Assembly: GCF_000430545.1 (NCBI RefSeq)
Contig: NZ_AUMF01000008.1
Location: forward strand, 124,001-188,000
From: Tenacibaculum ovolyticum DSM 18103
GTDB lineage: Bacteria; Bacteroidota; Bacteroidia; Flavobacteriales; Flavobacteriaceae
Length of the DNA stretch: 64,000 nt
Reading direction: 5' to 3'
Under the pieces are notes generated by a model. The model worked only from the letters and a program-made list of their open reading frames with translations, did not search any database and was not told where the DNA came from. A program made the translations under genes and the position numbers. Of the stretch, positions 34,780-43,133 are shown piece after piece; positions within the stretch are counted from its first letter, which is position 1; each line of letters begins with the position of its first letter.

Positions 34780-37131
34780 ATGAGACCTATGTCTTTTAAT
34801 AAACAAATGAAAACAATAGCTTTTCTATTCGTATTATTTACTGCTATAACAGTAAATGCGCAAAACCTTATCTTATCTGGTAAAGTAGTTAATAGCAGTC
34901 AAAAACCTCTTGTTGGTGCCACAATTGTTATTAAAGAACTTAAAAAAGGAACTTCTTCTGATTTTGAAGGAAACTTTAAAATAAAACTAGCAAAAGGAAC
35001 ACATCGTATTGCTATTTCTTATGTTGGATTTAAAACTTTAATTCAAACTGTAGCAATAAAAAACAATCAATCTATAACTTTTCAATTAACATCAAATGAA
35101 AATGTATTAGATGAAGTATTAGTTTCTGCTGTTCGGGTAAAAGCTGATGCTCCTGTAACACATTCAAACCTAACAAAAAAAGAAATAGCTAAACGTAATT
35201 TAGGACAAGATATTCCTATTTTATTAAACTACTTACCAAATGTTATTTCTTCATCTGATGCTGGTGCTGGAGTTGGATACACTTATATTCGTGTTCGTGG
35301 TTCTGATGCTTCTCGTGTTAATGTAACCGTAAATGGTATTCCTTATAATGATGCTGAAAGTCAAGGAACTTTTTGGGTAAATATGGGAGATTTTGCCTCA
35401 TCAACTCAAAGTTTACAGTTACAGCGTGGTGTAGGTACATCTACTAATGGTTCTGGCGCATTTGGTGCAAGTTTAAATATTCTTACTGATGCTGTTGCCG
35501 AAAAAGCTGGTGGAGAAATTTCTAATTCTTTTGGTTCTTACGGAACTAGAAAACACACTGTAAAGTTTACAACTGGTAAAGTGAATAAACATTTTGAATT
35601 TGCTGGACGTTTATCTAATATTTATTCTGATGGTTATATTGATAGATCTTCATCTGATTTAAAATCATATTTTTTACAAGGGAGTTATACTGATGATAAT
35701 ACATTAATAAAAGCCCTTGTTTTTGGAGGAAAAGAAAAAACTGACCAGGCTTGGTATGGGTTATCAGCTACAGAATTAAAAGAAGATCGTCGTCAAAACC
35801 CTTATACCTATGATAACGAAACTGATAACTACCAACAAGATCATTATCAATTACATTGGAATGAGAAATTAAACGACAATTGGTCCACTAATATTGGACT
35901 AAATTACACACGTGGTAAAGGATATTATGAACAGTTTAAAGAAGGGGAAGATGCTATTGATTACAATAATTTAATTGTTGATGATAGTGATGTTATTGTT
36001 AGAAGGTGGTTAGACAACCACTTCTACGTTATTAACGGAAATACAACATATAAAAATGATAGGTTAGAAGTTATCTCTGGTTTTTCTTTTAGTAAATATG
36101 ACAATGATCATTACGGAGAAATAATTTGGGGAAGCGACTTAGCTCCAAATGTTAGTATCCGTGACCATTATTATGACAGCACTTCTAATAAATATGACTG
36201 GAGTGCCTTTTCTAAGACAACATTTAATGTTTCTGAGAATTTAAAAGCTTATATTGATTTACAAGGTAGAATTGTAAAATACAAAACTGTAGGATTAACA
36301 TCTGATAGAGATCCAATTAATATAAACAAAAAGTATCGCTTCTTTAATCCTAAAGTTGGATTAACATATAACGTAAATAAAGAACATAGTTTATATGCTT
36401 CTTATGCTAAAGCTAACAGAGAACCTAACAGAAACGATTTTGAAGGAGGGAATTCTAAACATGAAAGTTTAGATGATTATGAGTTCGGTTGGCGTTTAAA
36501 AAATAAAACTGTAAAACTAAGTACGAACGTGTATTATATGAATTATAAGAATCAATTAATTTTAACTGGAGCTATTGATTCAAATACAGGTGAGCCACTA
36601 AGAGCTTCAAGCGGTCGTAGTTATCGATTAGGTTTAGAGATTGATGCTGACATCAGCTTAACAAAAAGTTTTTCTGTACGCCAGAACATTGCAGTTAGTC
36701 AAAATAAAAATATTGATTTCTTTACTAATAGAGACAATGCTTTGCAAGAGTTAGGAAATACAACTATTGCTAATTCACCAAATATTGTAAGTGGTAACAC
36801 ATTTGTATACCATCCATCAGAAAATTTTCAAATTGCATTTTTAACAAAGTTTGTAGGTGAACAATATTTAAGTAATACAGATACTAAAACTTCAAAATTA
36901 GATAGCTACTTTACTAGTGATTTTAATATAATGTATGAATTAAAAACGAAATCAATATTTAAATCTATTGTATTTACAGGGTTGGTAAATAATGTTTTTA
37001 ATAAAGAATATGTAGATCGAGGTTATATTTATTTAGATGATTGGTCTACACCAGGAACTACGCAAGAAGCCCAAGGGTATTACCCGCAAGCTACCATTAA
37101 TTTCCTAGCAGGAATTACTTTAAAATTTTAA
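34780..37131 (+). CDS. TonB-dependent outer-membrane receptor, thiamine-regulated
   Basis: The 783-aa protein has a signal peptide near FLFVLFTAITVNAQ (starts at 34780, 34789 or 34807 are all possible), a CarboxypepD_reg-like domain at about 28-115 (LSGKVVNSSQKPLVGATIVI), a plug at about 115-245 (IPILLNYLPNVISSSDAGAG; YTYIRVRGSDASRVNVTVNG) and a 22-strand-type barrel ending GYYPQATINFLAGITLKF. The TPP riboswitch upstream makes thiamine or a precursor the likely substrate, brought across the outer membrane with TonB/ExbBD energy. It is followed by a terminator, so it is a single-gene unit; the inner-membrane permease is in the operon 1.5 kb upstream. Confidence 0.92.
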   Translation: MRPMSFNKQMKTIAFLFVLFTAITVNAQNLILSGKVVNSSQKPLVGATIVIKELKKGTSSDFEGNFKIKLAKGTHRIAISYVGFKTLIQTVAIKNNQSITFQLTSNENVLDEVLVSAVRVKADAPVTHSNLTKKEIAKRNLGQDIPILLNYLPNVISSSDAGAGVGYTYIRVRGSDASRVNVTVNGIPYNDAESQGTFWVNMGDFASSTQSLQLQRGVGTSTNGSGAFGASLNILTDAVAEKAGGEISNSFGSYGTRKHTVKFTTGKVNKHFEFAGRLSNIYSDGYIDRSSSDLKSYFLQGSYTDDNTLIKALVFGGKEKTDQAWYGLSATELKEDRRQNPYTYDNETDNYQQDHYQLHWNEKLNDNWSTNIGLNYTRGKGYYEQFKEGEDAIDYNNLIVDDSDVIVRRWLDNHFYVINGNTTYKNDRLEVISGFSFSKYDNDHYGEIIWGSDLAPNVSIRDHYYDSTSNKYDWSAFSKTTFNVSENLKAYIDLQGRIVKYKTVGLTSDRDPININKKYRFFNPKVGLTYNVNKEHSLYASYAKANREPNRNDFEGGNSKHESLDDYEFGWRLKNKTVKLSTNVYYMNYKNQLILTGAIDSNTGEPLRASSGRSYRLGLEIDADISLTKSFSVRQNIAVSQNKNIDFFTNRDNALQELGNTTIANSPNIVSGNTFVYHPSENFQIAFLTKFVGEQYLSNTDTKTSKLDSYFTSDFNIMYELKTKSIFKSIVFTGLVNNVFNKEYVDRGYIYLDDWSTPGTTQEAQGYYPQATINFLAGITLKF

Positions 37132-37142
37132 AAAACACCTTT

Positions 37143-37170
37143 AAAAACCTGAGCTATCGCTCAGGTTTTT
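37143..37170 (+). terminator. Terminator after the TonB-receptor gene
   Basis: AAAAACCTGAGC (37143-37154) pairs with GCTCAGGTTTTT (37159-37170) around TATC. Confidence 0.88.
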
Positions 37171-37250
37171 TATTGAAAAAATATAACTTAGCAACCTAAT
37201 GATATAGGTTCTCAAAACGTACTAACATCATTAAAATTAAATAAAAAAAC

Positions 37251-38405
37251 ATGAAAAATTTAAAAGTAACAACAATTTTAGTCTTATCCTTATTTACTTT
37301 AATACTTAATTGTTGTAGTAGTAATAACAATGACCTTGAAGACACTCCAGAAATAATTAATCTTGAAGATGTTAAAATATCAGATTTTCCTTTATTTGGA
37401 ATTACTCCTATTTCTATTGAAATTATAGCCCCTACTATTGTAAATAATAAAGAAACAAAATTTGGAGAAATTAATATCGTAATCCCTTATACTGTTTCTT
37501 TGAATGGAATTGCTTCTTCTATTACATCAAACGAATTAAACTTAAGTAAATTCAATATTTTCCCTGGTAATAATACTATGCTTAATTTTGAAACGCGAAC
37601 CCATATATATAAGATTGTAAACGTTTTTGATGAATCAGAAGAGTTATTACATTATGTTGTAAATATTAAAAAAGAAACAGCCCCAATACTTTCTACTTTA
37701 ACCATTAGTGATTTTAAATTTGAGGTTACAAAAAACGCTCAATTAACTGAAGATGTTATTATCGAACATAGATTTGAAAATGGAAACAGGCGTGATATTT
37801 ATTTATTCGTACCTGAAGGAACAAATTTTTCAAACTTAACACCAACAGCTATATTTGATGCCGAGGAAGTTTTTTTTACACAAAACTCTTCTATTCCTGT
37901 TATAGATATAGATACGCCATATCCAACTGTAGATACTAATTTTGATTTTTCATATCCAAAAAGTTTTACCATAGTATTAAGAGATAACTCTAGTAATAGA
38001 ATGAAATGGGTAAATATTTTTGTGGATGTTAAAAACCCTGTACAACTTGAAAATACTGATATTACAACACCAAACATAACAGCACTTGGTTCTTCAAAAT
38101 ATTTTAATGGTATTACAAAATGGAAGAATGTGGGTAATCATAAAATTGAGTTTAAATCGGCAACTACATATGAAAATAAAGTTCCTGATATTACTGGAAA
38201 TATTATAAAGGCTGACAGAGTTTTGGTTGCTGGTGGTTTAGCTCCTGGAGAAAGTGCAAACGTTAATATTTTAGTCAAAGAAAATTTACCCATGGGAGAA
38301 TACAAAACTACAGCATTATTCCATACTAGTTTTTTTGGACACAATGCTGTTGATGACATAGTTAAACCAATCAAATTGAACATCATATCTAACCTTGTAA
38401 ACTAA
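37251..38405 (+). CDS. Unknown lipoprotein, 384 aa, beta-rich
   Basis: The signal peptide has a lipobox at LNCCSSNNN, so the protein should be anchored at a membrane, likely the outer one. The rest is beta-strand-rich with Ig-like spacing: residues about 45-130 (FGEINIVIPYTVSLNGIAS; YKIVNVFDESEELLHYVV), 150-265, and a final domain about 285-380 with APGESANVNILVKENLPMG, a pattern seen in surface Ig-like proteins of Bacteroidota. I cannot name a family. It stands alone, bounded by the hairpins at 37143-37170 and 38427-38465. Codon use looks local. Confidence 0.7.
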   Translation: MKNLKVTTILVLSLFTLILNCCSSNNNDLEDTPEIINLEDVKISDFPLFGITPISIEIIAPTIVNNKETKFGEINIVIPYTVSLNGIASSITSNELNLSKFNIFPGNNTMLNFETRTHIYKIVNVFDESEELLHYVVNIKKETAPILSTLTISDFKFEVTKNAQLTEDVIIEHRFENGNRRDIYLFVPEGTNFSNLTPTAIFDAEEVFFTQNSSIPVIDIDTPYPTVDTNFDFSYPKSFTIVLRDNSSNRMKWVNIFVDVKNPVQLENTDITTPNITALGSSKYFNGITKWKNVGNHKIEFKSATTYENKVPDITGNIIKADRVLVAGGLAPGESANVNILVKENLPMGEYKTTALFHTSFFGHNAVDDIVKPIKLNIISNLVN

Positions 38406-38426
38406 AAAGTGTAAATTAATATCAAG

Positions 38427-38465
38427 TTCTTATTAGGAATGAAAATTATTCATTCCTAATAAGAA
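38427..38465 (+). terminator. Long inverted repeat after the 384-aa lipoprotein gene
   Basis: Seventeen-base perfect arms (38427-38443 and 38449-38465), TTCTTATTAGGAATGAA and its complement, around a five-base loop. There is no strong T-run, so it may be a terminator or an mRNA-protecting stem. Confidence 0.6.
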
Positions 38466-38612
38466 TTCTATTATATACCTACTCCTTTTTTTCTATTAAG
38501 ACCTAGCTAATCCATATTGACTTTCTTCGTAAAAAGAAATAACTTAGCTAACTACTGTAATATTTAATTTACAGCAAGTATCTACCCTAAATTTTATAAG
38601 AAATAAAATATT

Positions 38613-39200
38613 ATGTCTATAAACTATTCTTTTGGTCTTCCACTCAAGCATAATTTCGCCGAATATGTATATTATCAAGGATTAATTCTTCCTCATGAAA
38701 TAGATAAAATACTCAATTTTTGGGACGATAATAAAACAATAAAAGCAACAGTTAATGGGAAAGATAAGTATAACGATGAACTAAGAAAAAGTGCTGTTAT
38801 GTTTATTGAAAACACTCAAAAGAACGACTGGATTTACAGTAAACTAGCTGGTCTTGCTGTAAATTGTAATAATGAAAGATATTGGTTTGATTTATTAGGC
38901 TTTCATCAAGAACTACAACTTACAAGGTATTCTGAAGGAGATTTCTTTGATTGGCATTTAGATTTCGGTGCTGGAGAAATTTCGGCTCGTAAATTAAGTA
39001 TATCTATTCAATTATCAGACTCTGATGATTATGAGGGTGGTGATTTACAATTTATGATTAATCAGAAAGTCGTGAATGCTCCACGAGAAAAAGGTACGAT
39101 AGTAATTTTTCCGTCATTCATTATTCATAGAGTTACTCCAATTACCAAAGGTACTCGTCAGTCAATTGTTGGCTGGGTTTCTGGCCCTCCTTATAGATAA
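38613..39200 (+). CDS. 2OG-Fe(II) oxygenase (PKHD-type hydroxylase-like)
   Basis: The 195-aa protein has the iron triad in WHLDFGAG (His and Asp) and IIHRVTPITKG (His), with the 2-oxoglutarate-binding Arg in TRQSIVGWVSG. The order and length match PKHD-type or prolyl-hydroxylase-like dioxygenases. It hydroxylates an unknown protein or small molecule. It is not obviously in an operon; a strong terminator follows at 39237-39267. The 207-bp gap before it holds the long inverted repeat and no other gene. Confidence 0.85.
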   Translation: MSINYSFGLPLKHNFAEYVYYQGLILPHEIDKILNFWDDNKTIKATVNGKDKYNDELRKSAVMFIENTQKNDWIYSKLAGLAVNCNNERYWFDLLGFHQELQLTRYSEGDFFDWHLDFGAGEISARKLSISIQLSDSDDYEGGDLQFMINQKVVNAPREKGTIVIFPSFIIHRVTPITKGTRQSIVGWVSGPPYR

Positions 39201-39236
39201 ATCGCTCATAAACTAGCACAAAAAAAATTAATTATT

Positions 39237-39267
39237 AAAAAGACCGAGCTATTTGCTCGGTCTTTTT
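39237..39267 (+). terminator. Terminator after the oxygenase gene
   Basis: AAAAAGACCGAGC (39237-39249) pairs with GCTCGGTCTTTTT (39255-39267) around TATTT. Confidence 0.88.
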
Positions 39268-39378
39268 ATGCCTTATTTTGTCTCATCCTGAAATAGCATT
39301 ACACTAAACATAAGTGTAATGAAAAATAATTATGTAAAACGTACGTAAAAAGATTATAGCATCTCTTTTTAACTTCAT

Positions 39379-39732
39379 GTGATACAAGAGGTTGAGCAAG
39401 GTCTATTAACCCGAAATCAAGCTTTGGACAAATTATGGTATTCAAGCAAAATCCACGATTTGAACTTGGTTAAAAAAATATGGTGAATTTGATTATAACT
39501 TTACAATAAATCAACCTATATCCAAAATTCTAAAGCAACGTATTTTAGGATTAGAACAGCAAGTTAGATTATTAGAAAAACAAAAACCTAGAGCAGAACA
39601 TTTAGCTGATAAAAAGCGATTCTGTTTGATATAATGATTAATATTGTAGAAGAGGAATTTAATATTCCTATTAAAAAAAAGTCTGTACCCGAGTTGTCGA
39701 AAAATTTCGTCAAGAAAAGCAATAAAAAATAG
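39379..39732 (+). pseudogene. IS3 OrfA remnant
   Basis: Reading from a GTG at 39379 gives VIQEVEQGLLTRNQALDK, the helix-turn-helix N-terminus of IS3-type OrfA. A single-base disturbance near 39433 shifts the frame; from about 39488 another frame gives FDYNFTINQPISKILK followed by the coiled coil ILGLEQQVRLLEKQK. A further shift near 39625 leads to FDIMINIVEEEFNIPIKKK and a stop at 39730-39732. It cannot make a working protein. Confidence 0.75.
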
Positions 39733-40048
39733 TATTTTACATGTGAATTACTCGGGATTAATAAACAGGTTTATTATAGCGCTAAACAAACTAATATTTA
39801 TAAGTAAAAAACTAACTAATAAAGTTAGTTAGAACCATTCGTATGATAATGCCTAAGTTGGGAACTAGAAAATTATATGATAAAGAAGATTACCTTTATC
39901 GCGATTATCAGTAAGTAGAGATCAGTTATCTGATATTTTAAGAGCTAATCACATGCTTATAAAACCTAAAAAGAGATATCATATAACTACGAACTCTCAT
40001 CATAGATTTAAAAAACATCAAAATCTAATAACTACTTTAGAGTATTAG
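39733..40048 (+). pseudogene. IS3 OrfB (transposase) remnant
   Basis: Broken pieces remain: LLGINKQVYYSAKQT at 39748-39792, VRTIRMIMPKLGTRKLYD at about 39830-39880, and SRDQLSDILRANHMLIKPK continuing to NSHHRFKKHQNL at about 39915-40025, in differing frames. These are the N-terminal HTH_21-like part of IS3 transposases. The DDE catalytic domain that should follow is missing altogether. Confidence 0.75.
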
Positions 40049-40079
40049 TTTTGTAACGCTATTTCAGAGCGTTACAAAA
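40049..40079. repeat. Hairpin at the right end of the IS3 relic
   Basis: TTTTGTAACGCT (40049-40060) pairs with AGCGTTACAAAA (40068-40079) around a seven-base loop. It overlaps the right inverted repeat of the element and could act as a terminator for reading in from either side. Confidence 0.6.
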
Positions 40080-40154
40080 GTTACAATTTTTACCTTTTTG
40101 ATTAAAAATAATATAAATTCGCAAACTCATACCACTATAATTAATTATCTAAAC

Positions 40155-40619
40155 ATGAAAAAAATAAATTTAAAATTATCTTTTACACTATTTATTATTA
40201 CAATCATATTTGGAGCGTGTAAAAATGATAATTCGAAACAAAAAAAAGACGAGTTTAAAAAAGTAGCAACAAGATATACTAATAAAACGCAACTTTTTCC
40301 AACATTAAATATTAAGCCTAATGAAAAAATAATTTCTCCTAAAAAAATTAGGGTTAATTCAGAAGGTGTATGGTTTGCTAGTGAAGGAGAATTAGGATGG
40401 ATTCAACTTAAAGATAACGAAGGAAATGAACTAGCAAGAGGTATTTTAAGTGCTGAAGGAGATTGGATGAAAGAAGGCCCAGTGATGTTTTCAACAATCT
40501 TAACATTTGATATAAAAAATATAGAGAAAGGTAAATTAGTTATCCATAATGATCCTGGACCAGGTGATGGTGATGAAGCTGGCAAAAACATAAACTTTGA
40601 GATTCCAATAACTTTTTAG
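40155..40619 (+). CDS. Gmad2-type immunoglobulin-like lipoprotein
   Basis: The ATG at 40155 is preferred (154 aa) because it opens the signal peptide MKKINLKLSFTLFIITIIFG and the lipobox GACK; a longer reading would add 19 residues ahead of it. Residues about 65-154 match the Gmad2 Ig-like pattern: SPKKIRVNSEGVWFASEGEL, then GNELARGILSAEGDWMKEGP and a final beta strand INFEIPITF. Gmad2 domains occur in cell-envelope lipoproteins and in spore-germination proteins; the ligand is unknown. It lies 31 bp before the 559-aa gene and directly after the IS3 relic. Confidence 0.65.
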   Translation: MKKINLKLSFTLFIITIIFGACKNDNSKQKKDEFKKVATRYTNKTQLFPTLNIKPNEKIISPKKIRVNSEGVWFASEGELGWIQLKDNEGNELARGILSAEGDWMKEGPVMFSTILTFDIKNIEKGKLVIHNDPGPGDGDEAGKNINFEIPITF

Positions 40620-40650
40620 TTTCTAAAAAACACTAATCAATTATTAAAAA

Positions 40651-42330
40651 ATGAAATTTAATAAGAAAAACTTAAACAACATAGAAGACTTCTTAGAAAA
40701 ATTTAGTGAAAAATATTCTTGTTTTTATGAATCTTTCTATGAAATAAGAAAAGGACGAAAACTTAGTGTAAAGATTGGTAAAAAAATAGGAAGTGATTTA
40801 ACTAAATTAGAAAAAATTAATGAACAAATATGGGAGTTCACTTCTATTTACTCATGGAATTTTACTTCTTTTTTGTGTAGCTCACTTTGGAATACTGATG
40901 AGGTTTTACATAAAGACGTTAGTACATTTGTTAATAAAATATTATTAAACTTTAACAAGGTCTCAGATAAAAAAACAGAGCCTGAAGTAAAACTAAAAAA
41001 AGAAATTGATCTTAAAAAACTAAAGAAAGATGTTGATGCTTCTCCGTACACTGTTTTTTGGGAAGCTAAAAGTATTTTGCCAACAAATAACGATAAAGAA
41101 GGTTGCTTAGAAGTTATATTAAAAGCATTGTCTAATATAGATGATGATATAGATGAACACGATACAAGTAATTATAACTCTTATTTTGAACCTGTAAATG
41201 AAGATGAACCATGTTATGATGAGCATTTGGAATATCAAGAGCACTATATAAATCTTTTAAAGAAGGTAAAAGCAACTAAAAATATTACTCAGAAAGAATT
41301 TGAATATACCTCTACTATAGAAGTAAATAAACATATTGAGGTTATAAACATAGACACTCACGAATCAGATCATGATGGCTCATATTATATTTCTTTTCTA
41401 TCTTCTATATATTGGGATACACCAGAAAAATATCGAAAAAATATTCATAATAGTTTTCACAAATCACTAGATCAATTTAATAACAGGTCCGAAAAACCAA
41501 TTTCTATTGAGCTCTTAAAAGCAAGAAATAATACTTATGATTCTCTAGAAATAGCACAACTATTAATTGATTATGCAAATTCCTTATGGGAAAACGTAAA
41601 CAAAATTTATAAGTTTAATTATGTTATAGAGATAATAAACAAAATGCCTTTATATGGGCAAGAAGTGAAAAATGGTTTAGCCAATGAATTAGAGAAAAAA
41701 CAAAAAATATCTGAAATTAAAAAATACCTAGATTTTTTAAAAGAAAGTAGTTTCCATTTTTTTATGAATCATGAAAAAGTAAAAAATTCGCTAATAAAAA
41801 AAGTATCACAAACTAAAGGTAATAGAATAACAGTAATTCAGCAGCTTGCCTATTTTAATGATGAAGAAGTACAACAAACTTTTATTAATTGCCTAAATGA
41901 TTCTAATCCAACAATTGTATATCATGCTATAAAGGCACTTTCATATCAAAAAAACTTAGCTTTAAGTATACATCATATAAAAGAATTGTTTTTAAATAGT
42001 GATCAATTAGAGTATCATTTAAAAAATACAATTTACGTGTTCTCAAAAATAAAAAACCCCTTAATTTCCGAATTTTTAACACCTTTAAAAAAGGTGTATA
42101 TTAAAGACCAAATAAGGGACAGTGTTATATATAATTATAAAGTTAACATAAATAGTGATGTTAATCTTAACACACTTGATAAGGTTGATTTTAATAAATT
42201 TTATTCAGATATGTTATGGTCTTTTAATTTAGTTCCTACAGACATTTATAATATAAATTCTTATGACCACAGTATTAATGGGATGAATCAGTTAGTTTTA
42301 GATCACTGGAAATGTAAACTAGACGAATAA
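40651..42330 (+). CDS. Unknown 559-aa protein with HEAT-like C-terminal region
   Basis: I recognise no family in the N-terminal part. It is hydrophilic, acidic (IDDDIDEHDTSNYNSYFEP), lacks a signal peptide and is likely cytoplasmic. From about residue 395 short helical repeats appear that look like HEAT or Armadillo units: RITVIQQLAYFNDEEVQQTF, then IVYHAIKALSYQKNLALSIH. It starts 31 bp after the Gmad2 lipoprotein gene on the same strand, so the two are probably co-transcribed although one is exported and the other is not. The pair lies beside the IS3 relic, which hints at gain by transfer. Immunity, effector-binding or scaffold roles are possible; none is shown. Confidence 0.6.
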   Translation: MKFNKKNLNNIEDFLEKFSEKYSCFYESFYEIRKGRKLSVKIGKKIGSDLTKLEKINEQIWEFTSIYSWNFTSFLCSSLWNTDEVLHKDVSTFVNKILLNFNKVSDKKTEPEVKLKKEIDLKKLKKDVDASPYTVFWEAKSILPTNNDKEGCLEVILKALSNIDDDIDEHDTSNYNSYFEPVNEDEPCYDEHLEYQEHYINLLKKVKATKNITQKEFEYTSTIEVNKHIEVINIDTHESDHDGSYYISFLSSIYWDTPEKYRKNIHNSFHKSLDQFNNRSEKPISIELLKARNNTYDSLEIAQLLIDYANSLWENVNKIYKFNYVIEIINKMPLYGQEVKNGLANELEKKQKISEIKKYLDFLKESSFHFFMNHEKVKNSLIKKVSQTKGNRITVIQQLAYFNDEEVQQTFINCLNDSNPTIVYHAIKALSYQKNLALSIHHIKELFLNSDQLEYHLKNTIYVFSKIKNPLISEFLTPLKKVYIKDQIRDSVIYNYKVNINSDVNLNTLDKVDFNKFYSDMLWSFNLVPTDIYNINSYDHSINGMNQLVLDHWKCKLDE

Positions 42331-42400
42331 TACCATTTCTAATTAAAAACTTATCCAAGGATTACTAAAAACTGTTTGGATATTTTTAGTTCAGTTAATT

Positions 42401-42422
42401 AATCAATTAGTTTTAATTGATT
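42401..42422. repeat. AT-rich hairpin in the gap after the 559-aa gene
   Basis: AATCAATTA (42401-42409) pairs with TAATTGATT (42414-42422) around GTTT, followed by tandem TTGA-like repeats. It is part of a 148-bp gap. A weaker stem with TATCCAA/TTGGATA at 42352-42382 followed by T5 may end the 559-aa gene. Confidence 0.35.
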
Positions 42423-42452
42423 GATTGATTAACATTACATAATTTAAATCAT

Positions 42453-42480
42453 AAAAAACGAGCTATTTATCTCATTTTTT
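42453..42480 (-). terminator. Weak terminator after the HMA-domain gene
   Basis: AAAAAACGAG (42453-42462) pairs imperfectly with CTCATTTTTT (42471-42480); the stem overlaps the stop codon of the minus-strand gene and is followed by a T-run on that strand. Confidence 0.4.
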
Positions 42481-42748
42481 ATGATTTATTTACTTTACCT
42501 ACTGCACAACTAACAAACGACTTTGCTTTATGAAACACTGTGTTTTTATCACCAACCTCAGGATAACCAAGCCTAGATAATTTTTCTTTTACTATCAGTA
42601 GAGTAGCTTCATTTGTAAATAAAGTAACTAATGATTTTTCTACATTAACATTTACTTCGCTTACCTCATTTATTGATTTTAATCCGTTTATAATTGTATT
42701 CGCACAACCACCACATTTTAAATTCTCTATATAAATTTCTTGTTTCAT
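42479..42748 (-). CDS. Heavy-metal-associated (HMA) domain protein
   Basis: The 89-aa protein has the ferredoxin-like HMA fold with the metal-binding pair in CGGC (IENLKCGGCANTI), followed by VSEVNVNVEKSLVTLFTN. It is cytoplasmic, resembling copper chaperones or mercury-binding proteins, with an extra tail carrying a second Cys (FVSCAVGK). It is the last gene of a tight minus-strand run with rhodanese and persulfide dioxygenase genes. The run suggests a thiol/sulfur or metal role, but no copper ATPase is nearby. Confidence 0.85.
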   Translation of the reverse strand: MKQEIYIENLKCGGCANTIINGLKSINEVSEVNVNVEKSLVTLFTNEATLLIVKEKLSRLGYPEVGDKNTVFHKAKSFVSCAVGKVNKS

Positions 42749-42749
42749 T

Positions 42750-43127
42750 TTATTTGTTTTTTTCTTTCCATTCTAAATAACCTCCTAAAACATTATAAGG
42801 GTTAAAACCTTCTTTTAGCAACATATCAGATGCTATTTTAGACCTTCCTCCTGATCGACAGTATACATATACTGTTTTTGTTTTATCAAGTTTTTCTAAT
42901 ATAATACTTTTAAAAGTATCGTCAGTTACATTTATTTCTATGGCATTCTCAATTGTTCCTTTTGCACATTCCTCAGGCGTACGCACATCTAATAACTGAA
43001 CATTTTTATTTGCTTTTAAAATAAGCTGTAAATCATCAATCGTTATATCTTTTACTACATTTTCTTTTGACGTACAAGACATTATAATTGTAAAAACTAA
43101 TCCTATAAAAAAAAGATTATTTTTCAT
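42750..43127 (-). CDS. Rhodanese-domain lipoprotein
   Basis: The 125-aa protein starts with a signal peptide and lipobox (IIMSCTSKE), so it is probably periplasmic and lipid-anchored. A single rhodanese domain follows: DDLQLILKANKNVQLLDVR, then the active loop YCRSGGRSKIA with the catalytic Cys and GFNPYNVLGGYLEWK. Rhodaneses move sulfane sulfur. It ends 1 bp before the HMA gene and starts 6 bp after the dioxygenase gene stop. Confidence 0.9.
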   Translation of the reverse strand: MKNNLFFIGLVFTIIMSCTSKENVVKDITIDDLQLILKANKNVQLLDVRTPEECAKGTIENAIEINVTDDTFKSIILEKLDKTKTVYVYCRSGGRSKIASDMLLKEGFNPYNVLGGYLEWKEKNK

Positions 43128-43133
43128 TCTTTT

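Larger units (their letters stand above)
39279..40076. mobile_element. Decayed IS3-family insertion sequence
   Basis: Terminal inverted repeats are still visible. TG...CTGAAATAGCATTAC at 39279-39302 faces GTAACGCTATTTCAG...CA at 40053-40076; 14 of 15 inner bases match, and the outermost TGT also matches. Between them are fragments of an OrfA with a leucine-zipper-like coil and of an IS3-type OrfB, each broken by frameshifts. At about 800 bp it is shorter than a complete IS3 element of about 1.2-1.3 kb, so the OrfB catalytic core has been lost. No target duplication is apparent. It accounts for the whole stretch between the oxygenase terminator and the Gmad2 lipoprotein gene. Confidence 0.82.

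Noticed and set aside
39297..39321. CATTACACT/AGTGTAATG hairpin as a separate terminator
   Set aside because: It lies inside the left end of the IS3 relic and has no T-run, so it is part of that element.
39271..40080. Target-site duplication of the IS3 relic
   Set aside because: The three to five bases on either side do not match (TTT on the left, AAA on the right), so no duplication is claimed.
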